From positions 1-5,018 of the forward strand of contig JAFYPS010000174.1 in the NCBI GenBank assembly GCA_017547395.1: a stretch of DNA of 5,018 nucleotides, written 5' to 3'. The position numbers and the translations under genes were made by a program. Every line of letters starts with the position of its first letter. Position 1 is the stretch's first letter. Shown piece by piece: positions 1-4,985 of this stretch. The stretch is from Clostridia bacterium (GTDB taxonomy: Bacteria > Bacillota_A > Clostridia > Oscillospirales > CAG-272). The notes beneath the pieces were generated by a model that was given only the letters and a program-made list of their open reading frames with translations, had not been told where the DNA came from and did not search any database.

Positions 1-789
1 ATTTTTACGGCTCTCAATTATTTTTTAAAGTTTTTCTCCGCATCATACATATTACTGTCTGCGAGGGAAACAATTGCGCAAGTCGGTGTATACATTAAAG
101 AAACAAGCGTCTTCTTAGGAATAATTTCTCCTGTTTTCGGAAGCCTACTTGCGACGGGCGGAAACATCGCCTTGGCAAAAACTTTCAGCGTGTTTACTAC
201 CGTTTTCTTGTCAGTACTGCAGATTGTTTTGCTCTCGGTTATTCCATATATAATTACTTTATTTTTTGGAATTGCGCTTATGGAAGTGTCAAGCGGGAAC
301 GGAAAAATGACGGTGCTTTCGCAAACGTTAAAGAATATAGGCTATACTGCTTTTTCTATTTTTACGACGCTATACGTTGTCTTGCTAAGCACACAAAGTT
401 TATCTTCATCAGGCACTGACGGTTTTTCTGCACGAACCGTGCGTTTGTTTGTAGGAAATGCTGTTCCTATAGTCGGCGGAGCTTTAGGCGAGGCACTTAA
501 GCTTGTCGGCGGTGGATTTATAACCATTAAAAATTCCATTGGCAACGCAGCAGTTTTGTTTTTGATTTTTTCATATTTGCCGCCGTTGATAATCTTGTGG
601 TTAAACGGGATTTTGCTGAATGTTTTTTTATTTTTGTGTGACTATCTTCTTTTGGCAGACGTAAAAAGTGTTTTTGTTCACATAAAATATGCGTTTAACT
701 TTGTTTTTGCAGCATATACCTCTATATTTGTTATAGGTATTATAAACATAGGAATATTTATGGGGGGCGCTCCTGCTATTCTGTCATAA
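1..789 (+). CDS. spoIIIAE: Stage III sporulation protein AE, 3' part (5' end outside window)
   Basis: Polytopic membrane protein of the mother-cell SpoIIIA complex, which with forespore SpoIIQ forms the channel needed for late forespore gene expression. The frame is open from base 1 to TAA at 787-789, giving 262 residues; the Bacillus subtilis protein is about 400, so roughly the first third is missing. The TTG near 172 lies inside this open frame and is not a start. Seen in the sequence: several long hydrophobic segments, the polar-flanked stretch SPVFGSLLATGGN (window residues about 45-57), and the FVGNAVPIVGGALGEALKL region followed by a Lys-Asn-Ser-Ile-Gly-Asn stretch. Both resemble the conserved core of SpoIIIAE. 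Three spoIIIA genes follow directly, which supports the call. The stop codon overlaps the start of the next gene by one base (TAATG). No promoter is visible in the window; in relatives the operon is read by sigma-E from a site upstream of spoIIIAA. Confidence 0.93.
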   Translation: MFTALNYFLKFFSASYILLSARETIAQVGVYIKETSVFLGIISPVFGSLLATGGNIALAKTFSVFTTVFLSVLQIVLLSVIPYIITLFFGIALMEVSSGNGKMTVLSQTLKNIGYTAFSIFTTLYVVLLSTQSLSSSGTDGFSARTVRLFVGNAVPIVGGALGEALKLVGGGFITIKNSIGNAAVLFLIFSYLPPLIILWLNGILLNVFLFLCDYLLLADVKSVFVHIKYAFNFVFAAYTSIFVIGIINIGIFMGGAPAILS

Positions 790-1250
790 TGAGAGATTTG
801 TTTTATAACTGTTTTGCTGCTTGCGCAATAGCATCATTTTTGAAAAACGTTGCGGGATCGCTCTGCGGAGAAAGAGTTTTTAAAGTACTTTCTCTATTTG
901 TAGACGGGGTTTTGCTATTTTCTCTTCTGCTATTTATTTTTGGGAATGCCTGCGCTATGAATTACAAGTTTGACCTTGTTGCGGCAGAAGAGCTTGGACA
1001 AACGGACTCTGATATGTACGTCGAGGTAATAAGCAGGGCAGAAGAACTGCTTTCCGTAAGGGTAAGCGACATTGTTGAAGCGAGTTTTGACGTAAAGCCG
1101 TGTGAATGTATAGCTGAACTTGATAATGAGAATTTAACGCTTGAAAAACTGAAAGTATTTTTTGACAGAAATTCTTTGATAAGTTCATACGAGGTCAAAC
1201 GTTTGCTTAAAGAAGAGTATAACGTAAAAGCGGAGGTTTATTTTAAATGA
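789..1250 (+). CDS. spoIIIAF: Stage III sporulation protein AF (short, divergent)
   Basis: Membrane-anchored part of the SpoIIIA-SpoIIQ channel apparatus; the soluble part of SpoIIIAF is known to adopt a ring-building-type fold. Encodes 153 residues, against about 200 in Bacillus subtilis. Two hydrophobic segments are visible (about residues 8-24 and 33-56), split by a short polar turn containing Gly-Glu-Arg, the usual SpoIIIAF N-terminal layout. The rest (about 70-153) is soluble, ending in a helix followed by a strand (EVKRLLKEEYNVKAEVYFK). Sequence identity alone would be weak; the position between spoIIIAE and spoIIIAG makes the assignment convincing. The ATG overlaps the spoIIIAE stop as TAATG, and no good ribosome binding site lies close to it: the nearest G-run is at 762-767, over 20 bases away. 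Translation therefore probably depends on coupling. The end overlaps spoIIIAG as ATGA. Confidence 0.85.
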   Translation: MRDLFYNCFAACAIASFLKNVAGSLCGERVFKVLSLFVDGVLLFSLLLFIFGNACAMNYKFDLVAAEELGQTDSDMYVEVISRAEELLSVRVSDIVEASFDVKPCECIAELDNENLTLEKLKVFFDRNSLISSYEVKRLLKEEYNVKAEVYFK

Positions 1251-1609
1251 GCAACCTTGCGAAAAAGAAGTGGTTTGTTCCACTGATAATTATCACTCTT
1301 GCAGCAATTGCCGTATCATCTTTATTTGAAAAAGACAACGGAATCAACAGTGAAGTGCAGAGTACGGAACAGAAGCTTGAAGAAATGTGCAACCTTGTTA
1401 AAGGTGTTAGTAATGCAAGGGTTATGATCACATATGAAAAACAAGCAATTGAGGCTTTCGGCTATGATAAGGGTGAGGAGAAGATTTCGGGAATTGCTAT
1501 TGCATGTAACGGAGGCGAAGACCCGTCTGTAAAACTTGCACTTTATGAACTTGTAGATGCACTTTTTAATATTAAAAGCACGCGAATATCGGTTTCACAG
1601 CGAAATTAG
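1247..1609 (+). CDS. spoIIIAG: Stage III sporulation protein AG (compact form)
   Basis: Single-pass membrane protein whose soluble domain forms a large ring in the intermembrane space of the mother cell-forespore channel. Encodes 120 residues, about half the 229 of Bacillus subtilis SpoIIIAG. Order seen: a basic N-terminus (AKKK), one membrane helix (about 9-26), an acidic linker, a helix (about 38-53), a strand in KGVSNARVMITYE (52-64), a short charged connector (65-79), a strand in KISGIAIAC (79-87), a helix (about 93-108) and a last strand in STRISVSQ (111-118). This is a ring-building motif with the conserved VMITYE strand and the 'G-ED-P-V' turn before the second helix. The usual long insertion between the two middle strands is almost absent. 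The start overlaps the spoIIIAF stop by four bases and has GGAGG at 1232-1236, ten bases upstream, so AG can be translated independently as well as by coupling. Confidence 0.9.
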   Translation: MSNLAKKKWFVPLIIITLAAIAVSSLFEKDNGINSEVQSTEQKLEEMCNLVKGVSNARVMITYEKQAIEAFGYDKGEEKISGIAIACNGGEDPSVKLALYELVDALFNIKSTRISVSQRN

Positions 1610-1657
1610 TATAAAAGCATTTTTTGATAAATATAATTAAACAGGGAATATTTGTTT

Positions 1658-1662
1658 GGAGG
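1658..1662 (+). promoter_or_regulatory. Ribosome binding site that fixes the spoIIIAH start
   Basis: GGAGG lies five bases before ATG at 1668. It argues against the in-frame TTG at 1656: starting there would put the Shine-Dalgarno sequence inside the coding region, with only a weak AGGGA further upstream. Confidence 0.8.
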
Positions 1663-1667
1663 TAGTT

Positions 1668-2252
1668 ATGAAGAAAATCGAATTTAAAAAAGTCGGCGAA
1701 TTTGCAAAAAACGTCTATAATAAAATAGGCAAAAAGAATATTGCAGTTGCTCTTGCCATACTTGTTATAGGTGCAGCGGTATTTGCAAACTATATGCTGT
1801 TCAGCGATCCTGTGGATGCGATAGGATACGGAACGGGAAATATGTCGGATACATACGGATCGGCTGATTTAAGCGGAGCGAGTGCCGAGGACATATCCGA
1901 GGAGGATTCATATTTTTCCACAACTGTTTTGAGTCGGCAGAAGGCGAGAGATGAGGCACTTGAAGTTTTGCAGACTGTAGTCGCAAGCGCAGAAGCTCTT
2001 GACGATACCAAAGCACAGGCATTTGCCGACATATCGCAAATAGCAAAAGATATAGAAAACGAGGCTAATATCGAAACTTTAGTAGAAGCGAAAGGCTTTG
2101 CTGATTGTGTAGCGGTTGTGAGTGGAAACACGGTAAATATCGTTGTAAAAACAGATGGACTTATGCAAAATGATGTTGCACAGATAAATGAAATAGTATA
2201 CGAGCAGGCGGGAATACTTCCCGTTAACGTCAAAATCGTTGAAAGACAGTAA
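1668..2252 (+). CDS. spoIIIAH: Stage III sporulation protein AH
   Basis: Mother-cell half of the SpoIIIAH-SpoIIQ zipper: a bitopic protein that binds forespore SpoIIQ across the intermembrane space and helps drive engulfment and channel assembly. With the ATG at 1668 it has 194 residues, close to the 218 of Bacillus subtilis. Seen: a basic N-terminus (1-23), one membrane helix (about 24-44), a Gly/Ser/Asp-rich acidic linker (46-80), then the family domain. The domain holds a helix starting SYFSTTVLSRQKARDEALE (81-99), a second helix (113-136), the strongly typical IETLVEAKGFADCVAVV stretch (135-151), a strand with NTVNIVVK (154-161), a helix with DVAQINEIVYEQAG (169-182) and a closing strand (VNVKIVE). 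It follows spoIIIAG after 58 bases and, unlike AF, has a strong site of its own. It is the last gene of the operon; a terminator hairpin begins a few bases after the stop. Confidence 0.95.
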   Translation: MKKIEFKKVGEFAKNVYNKIGKKNIAVALAILVIGAAVFANYMLFSDPVDAIGYGTGNMSDTYGSADLSGASAEDISEEDSYFSTTVLSRQKARDEALEVLQTVVASAEALDDTKAQAFADISQIAKDIENEANIETLVEAKGFADCVAVVSGNTVNIVVKTDGLMQNDVAQINEIVYEQAGILPVNVKIVERQ

Positions 2253-2255
2253 AAT

Positions 2256-2287
2256 AAAATAGCGACGGCTTTGCCGTCGCTATTTTT
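2256..2287. terminator. Bidirectional intrinsic terminator between spoIIIAH and the DUF1540 gene
   Basis: The arms 2256-2269 and 2273-2286 pair perfectly over 14 bp around a three-base TTT loop, with a GC-rich core of GCGACGGC. The + strand has a T-run at 2283-2287 and the - strand reads a T-run from the A's at 2256-2259. The spoIIIAH stop lies just to its left and the DUF1540 stop just to its right, so one hairpin can end both convergent transcripts. Confidence 0.93.
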
Positions 2288-2289
2288 GC

Positions 2290-2469
2290 TTATGAGCAGC
2301 AGTTGCTCTTAGCTTCGAAGGAATGACAGTCGGTACACTGGGTTACAGTAGGATTCTCTTCGTGAGTTACTACCTTGATTTTTTCGAGCGAACAGTAATT
2401 TTTGTCGGAGCAGTGGTGCTTGCACTGATTAACAGTACATTCGATGCACATATTTGCGCTGTTTTCCAT
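2290..2469 (-). CDS. DUF1540 domain cysteine-rich small protein
   Basis: A 59-residue protein read from ATG (complement of 2467-2469) to TAA (complement of 2290-2292). An upstream GGAAGG-type ribosome binding site is complementary to about 2476-2482. Nine cysteines (8, 11, 16, 20, 26, 45, 48, 57, 58) and four histidines are seen. The pattern IECTVNQCKHHC, then C26 with a hydrophobic IKVV strand, then TQCTDCHSF matches the DUF1540 family. These are small Firmicute proteins of unknown role, presumed to bind metal through the Cys/His ligands. There is no signal peptide or membrane segment, so it should be cytosolic. It is convergent with spoIIIAH and shares its terminator. It lies 72 bases downstream of the ROK gene on the same strand, so it could be co-transcribed with it or have its own promoter; no convincing -35/-10 pair was found. 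Function is not known. Confidence 0.85.
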   Translation of the reverse strand: MENSANMCIECTVNQCKHHCSDKNYCSLEKIKVVTHEENPTVTQCTDCHSFEAKSNCCS

Positions 2470-2489
2470 AGTTATTTCCTTCCGTATAT

Positions 2490-2524
2490 ATACTATTGAG
2501 ACTGAGTTGTCCCGAGAATAGTAT
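2490..2524. repeat. Inverted repeat upstream of the DUF1540 gene
   Basis: ATACTATT at 2490-2497 is the exact reverse complement of AATAGTAT at 2517-2524, with 19 bases between. It sits in the gap between the ROK stop codon and the DUF1540 start. It has no GC-rich core or adjacent T-run, so it does not look like a terminator. It could be an operator or chance in AT-rich DNA. Confidence 0.35.
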
Positions 2525-2541
2525 TTGCATATAACAGAAGA

Positions 2542-3591
2542 TTATGTATTGCTAAGCAGAATTCCATCAAGCCAACGCTCGATAACTCTTGATATGACTG
2601 CACTCAAACTTTCGAGTTCTGTGGAATGAACGTACTTGAGTTCCGGCGGTTTATCCGGCCAGATCAAACTTGTGTGAAGAGCGGATACAAAGCGTTTTAT
2701 TGTAGCCGGTATATACGAGAATTTATCCGAACACAGATAAATTGTGTCTGGTGAATATGCAACGGAAACGATTTTTAACAGGTCAAGAATAGGGTCTTCA
2801 ACAAAACTGCCGTCAACTGCATTGCGAATGAAATTGGCATAAGTAACTCCGGGTGAATAGGAAATATCTCCAAGTCTTCCTGCAAGATTTTGGTTACCTG
2901 AAATATATACGCCTTTATCACAGGTCGTGCACTCTATTGTTTCGCTCACTGTGAGACAGGAAATTGTTTTTTCTCTGTAGTCATCCTGCCATTCAATAAT
3001 TCCTGCGGCGCAGAGGCGGTTTGCATTCTCAATAACGGTTATCTTGTTATGGAAGATTTTGTTTATATTCTGCATCAGTTTTATTGAAGACAGCTCGGGA
3101 ATCATTGAAGATATTATGCAGTCGTTTTCCTTATTGTAAACTCCGGCAACTGAAACACCTATTCCAAGGCATTTTTTGTTTTTATAGTTTTTTTGAAGAA
3201 GTGCAAGTGTTTTTTGCATAAAAATTATAAATTCACTTGAAATTTGCTGTGGCACCTGTGAAATACGGCATACAACCTTATCAAGCACTTCGCCCTCGAG
3301 ATTCGTTATATAAAACTTAAAAACGTGGGATGAAATTTCAAACATTGGAATAAGCCAATCGTGACGGATGCTGAACACCTCGGCGCGTCTGCCCGCCTTC
3401 TGTGAAACGTTCTTTCCGTGTGTAATTATGCCGTTAGCACCAAGTATACTTGTGATTTTTCCAACGGTCATAAGGCTAAGACCTGTTTCTTCGGAAATTT
3501 CCAATTTTGTGATATGCTTTTTTCTTGCAATTGATTTAAGAACTGCGAGAGTGTGATCTCGTTTTATAGAGTGTAACGAAACGGTTGCCAT
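2542..3591 (-). CDS. ROK-family transcriptional regulator with degenerate kinase domain
   Basis: A 349-residue protein of NagC/XylR-like layout: DNA-binding winged helix-turn-helix at the N-terminus (about 8-75), ROK (actin-like fold) domain after it. Seen: ITKLEISEETGLSLMTVGKI (27-46) as the helix-turn-helix, KAGRRAEVFSI (65-75) as the wing motif of ROK repressors, GIGVSVAGVYN (143-153), VIENANRLCAAG (186-197) and ISGNQNLAGRLGDIS (230-244). Kinase features are lost: no DxGxT near residue 85-95, the GTGIG phosphate loop is replaced by SETIECTTC, the catalytic Asp of the ENDAN motif is Ala190, AGExGH has become AGRLGD, and the CxCGxxGC zinc motif is absent. It is therefore a regulator, not a sugar kinase, and its ligand cannot be inferred. 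The ATG has GGAG six bases upstream. No sugar gene is adjacent in the window, so its targets are unknown. Confidence 0.85.
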   Translation of the reverse strand: MATVSLHSIKRDHTLAVLKSIARKKHITKLEISEETGLSLMTVGKITSILGANGIITHGKNVSQKAGRRAEVFSIRHDWLIPMFEISSHVFKFYITNLEGEVLDKVVCRISQVPQQISSEFIIFMQKTLALLQKNYKNKKCLGIGVSVAGVYNKENDCIISSMIPELSSIKLMQNINKIFHNKITVIENANRLCAAGIIEWQDDYREKTISCLTVSETIECTTCDKGVYISGNQNLAGRLGDISYSPGVTYANFIRNAVDGSFVEDPILDLLKIVSVAYSPDTIYLCSDKFSYIPATIKRFVSALHTSLIWPDKPPELKYVHSTELESLSAVISRVIERWLDGILLSNT

Positions 3592-3625
3592 AAATCTCTC
3601 CGAATATTTTTAAACTGTATATAAT

Positions 3626-3654
3626 ATTATAAATTCCCGGCATTGAAATGTCAA
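3626..3654 (-). promoter_or_regulatory. Sigma-A-type promoter of the ROK gene
   Basis: Read on the - strand: TTGACA (complement of 3649-3654), a 17-base spacer, TATAAT (complement of 3626-3631), matching the housekeeping consensus at all twelve positions. The expected start near 3619 gives a leader of about 28 bases before the ATG at 3591. A 12-bp perfect palindrome (3620-3631) overlaps the -10 box and could be an autoregulatory operator. Confidence 0.85.
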
Positions 3655-3670
3655 GATGCCCCCAGATGGT

Positions 3671-3702
3671 AAAAAAGACCGACAGCGAAATGCTGTCGGT
3701 CT
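3671..3702 (-). terminator. Intrinsic terminator of rnpB
   Basis: The arms 3676-3686 and 3692-3702 pair perfectly over 11 bp around a five-base loop. On the - strand the hairpin is followed by a T-run (A's at 3671-3676). It begins directly after the 3' end of the RNase P RNA and separates it from the ROK promoter about 16 bases further on. Confidence 0.93.
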
Positions 3703-4068
3703 GCAACACGAGTTATAAGCCGAGTTCTGTAAGCGTAAAACGCTCCACGATCATCTATCTTCGCAGACTGTTACCAACCTGCTTGGGGATAAAATCCCGC
3801 TGCCACCCGGAAAGATATGTCGGGCAAACGCTTTCCATACGGTGTTGCTTCGGATAGGGTTTACATTTGCACACAGTCGCCTGTCGTGCCGGTGAGCTCT
3901 TACCTCGCCTTTCCATCCTTACCGCTTTCGCGGCGGTCTATTTCTGTTGCACTTTCCCTGAGGTCGCCCTCGGCGGACGTTATCCGTTATCCTGCCCTGT
4001 GAAGCTCGGACTTTCCTCGCGATAATACCTTTCGGCGCCATATCGCGCGATCGTGCGCTCGGTTGCGG
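3703..4068 (-). ncRNA. rnpB: RNase P RNA, bacterial type A
   Basis: Catalytic RNA of ribonuclease P, which matures the 5' ends of tRNAs. Read on the - strand it carries the universal core pieces in order: GAGGAAAGUCC near the 5' end, CAGGGCAGG (P4 strand), GCAACAGAAAUAGACCGCC, GGUAAGAGCUCACC, the UAAACCC...GAAGCAA segment, CCGGGUGGCAGC with the GGU that binds the tRNA CCA end, AGAUAGAUGAU, and the closing ACAGAACUCGGCUUAU. The first and last bases form helix P1: GCAAC at the 5' end (complement of 4062-4066) pairs with GUUGC at the 3' end (complement of 3703-3707), extended by CGAG/CUCG around one bulge. The length of about 366 and the segments resemble type A (Escherichia coli-like) and not the type B of Bacillus, as is usual in many Clostridia. 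Ends are good to a few bases. Open frames on both strands here have no coding support. Confidence 0.96.
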
Positions 4069-4073
4069 AAAAT

Positions 4074-4102
4074 ATTATATAACTCTTTATTAATTTTGTC
4101 AA
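4074..4102 (-). promoter_or_regulatory. Sigma-A-type promoter of rnpB
   Basis: On the - strand: TTGACA (complement of 4097-4102), a 17-base spacer, TATAAT (complement of 4074-4079), identical to consensus. The expected start, about seven bases past the -10, falls at 4066-4068, exactly where helix P1 of RNase P RNA begins. The -35 box contains the TGA stop codon of thiT (complement of 4099-4101). Confidence 0.92.
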
Positions 4103-4911
4103 GCGTTCTTCCTTTTTGAAACGCCAATCAAAAGCAGGACAGTCGCAATCACTGTGGCTCCCACGCTTACTATACCGACAAGCGTCCAATTAGCCTCTGC
4201 GATGTGTTCAAGGGTGAATTCGCCGGTTTCTGCATTCTGCAGTTTGGAGAAAACCAATGCAACATCTGTAATTAAGGCTGCGGTTATCGGAAGACCTGCG
4301 AGCATAGTAAACATACTTGCGGTTGCATTATATTTATTATTTATAATGCGAGTAGGAATATTTGCCTTGAAGTTCATTATTGACCCAATATATACCGCCA
4401 CAATTACCATAATAATCGCTTCGGGAATCATATACGTGGCATTATATATAAATGAATAAATAAGGGCGGCTTTTGTGGGAATTGAAATTCCCGCCCAAAC
4501 TGTTGCTCCTGATATGACGTGACATAAATATCTAAGTATGCATACCAAAAGAGCACCAAGAGCAAATGCAATTGGCTGATTGCTTGCTACGTTGCGGAAA
4601 GCGCCTCCGAGTCCTGCAACGGCAAAAGCGATAACGTAGTCTAACAGTATGATTGCAACGACACTTTGCCAAGTGGTTACATATGAAAGGGTGCTGAGAC
4701 CGAGCAACTGCTGCAAGGCGCCATATACGACGCCGGAGGCTAAGCCCCATTTGATTCCATAGCGATATGAGATGATTGCTATCGGAAACATTGATGCAAC
4801 GGTTACTGAGCCGCCATACGGCAAATCAATGATTTTGATCATACTCAATACGGTGGCAACCGCAATCATAATCGCGCTTTCGACAAGCGCTCTTACTTTT
4901 TTGTTTTTCAT
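4099..4911 (-). CDS. thiT: Thiamine ECF transporter S component ThiT, with C-terminal extension
   Basis: Substrate-binding membrane subunit that captures thiamine and works with the shared energy-coupling module (EcfT and two ATPases, not in this window). Encodes 270 residues from the ATG at 4911. Seen: a first helix (about 10-27), the family motif LPYGGSVTVASMFPI (30-44), RYGIKWGLASGVVYGALQQLLG (50-71), LLDYVIAFAVAGLGG (89-103), and CILRYLCHVISGATVWAG (124-141), then IYSFIYNATYMIPE (151-164). His131, Trp139, Tyr156 and Asn157 lie where thiamine-binding His, Trp, Tyr and Asn residues are known in ThiT. Family members are usually about 180-200 residues with six helices; here residues 198-220 and 242-264 form two further hydrophobic segments. 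The TPP riboswitch upstream supports thiamine as substrate. An in-frame ATG at 4971 is rejected as start because it lies in the riboswitch terminator region. Confidence 0.92.
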   Translation of the reverse strand: MKNKKVRALVESAIMIAVATVLSMIKIIDLPYGGSVTVASMFPIAIISYRYGIKWGLASGVVYGALQQLLGLSTLSYVTTWQSVVAIILLDYVIAFAVAGLGGAFRNVASNQPIAFALGALLVCILRYLCHVISGATVWAGISIPTKAALIYSFIYNATYMIPEAIIMVIVAVYIGSIMNFKANIPTRIINNKYNATASMFTMLAGLPITAALITDVALVFSKLQNAETGEFTLEHIAEANWTLVGIVSVGATVIATVLLLIGVSKRKNA

Positions 4912-4920
4912 TCTTGAAAA

Positions 4921-4926
4921 ACCTCC
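4921..4926 (-). promoter_or_regulatory. Ribosome binding site that fixes the thiT start
   Basis: GGAGGT on the - strand, nine bases before the ATG at 4911. It follows directly after the T-run of the leader terminator, so it is only transcribed when termination is avoided. This supports the 270-residue protein over the longer reading from 4971. Confidence 0.88.
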
Positions 4927-4927
4927 G

Positions 4928-4965
4928 AAAAATAAATTCCGCACAGACGATATGCCTGTGCGGAA
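4928..4965 (-). terminator. Riboswitch-controlled intrinsic terminator in the thiT leader
   Basis: The arms 4937-4946 and 4956-4965 pair perfectly over 10 bp (TTCCGCACAG / CTGTGCGGAA) around a nine-base loop. On the - strand the hairpin is followed by TTTATTTTT (complement of 4928-4936). It lies between the TPP aptamer and the thiT ribosome binding site, where the expression platform of an OFF-type TPP riboswitch is expected. Inferred effect: thiamine pyrophosphate favours this hairpin and shuts off thiT. Confidence 0.9.
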
Positions 4966-4985
4966 ATACATTTTTCTTGTTATAT

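Noticed and set aside
172..174. Start of a separate 205-residue gene at TTG 172
   Set aside because: The same frame is open back to base 1 and the upstream residues continue SpoIIIAE, so this is an internal codon.
1656..1667. Longer spoIIIAH reading starting at TTG 1656 (four extra residues)
   Set aside because: The GGAGG that serves the ATG at 1668 lies inside this stretch; the TTG itself has only a weak upstream site.
1610..1667. Internal sigma-E promoter ahead of spoIIIAH
   Set aside because: An internal promoter serving the last spoIIIA genes is known in Bacillus subtilis, but no good sigma-E -35/-10 pair could be found here or in the end of spoIIIAF by eye.
1790..2233. 147-residue open frame on the - strand across spoIIIAH
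   Set aside because: It lies fully inside a well-recognised gene and has a Ser/Thr/Ala-rich composition typical of antisense frames.
2470..2541. Dedicated promoter for the DUF1540 gene
   Set aside because: TATATA-like -10 candidates exist, but the best -35 at 17 bases matches only about three of six positions.
3648..4002. Two + strand open frames of 61-69 residues
   Set aside because: They lie over the RNase P RNA gene, whose conserved core and promoter are clear on the - strand.
3980..4189. 69-residue - strand open frame bridging the thiT end and rnpB
   Set aside because: It runs out of frame through the thiT 3' end, the rnpB promoter and the RNA 5' domain; no recognisable protein.
4154..4459. 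101-residue + strand open frame opposite thiT
   Set aside because: Antisense to a well-conserved ThiT core; its hydrophobic content mirrors the membrane gene.
4912..4971. ThiT start at ATG 4971 (20 extra residues)
   Set aside because: This stretch is the riboswitch terminator hairpin and the true ribosome binding site; there is no Shine-Dalgarno sequence before 4971.
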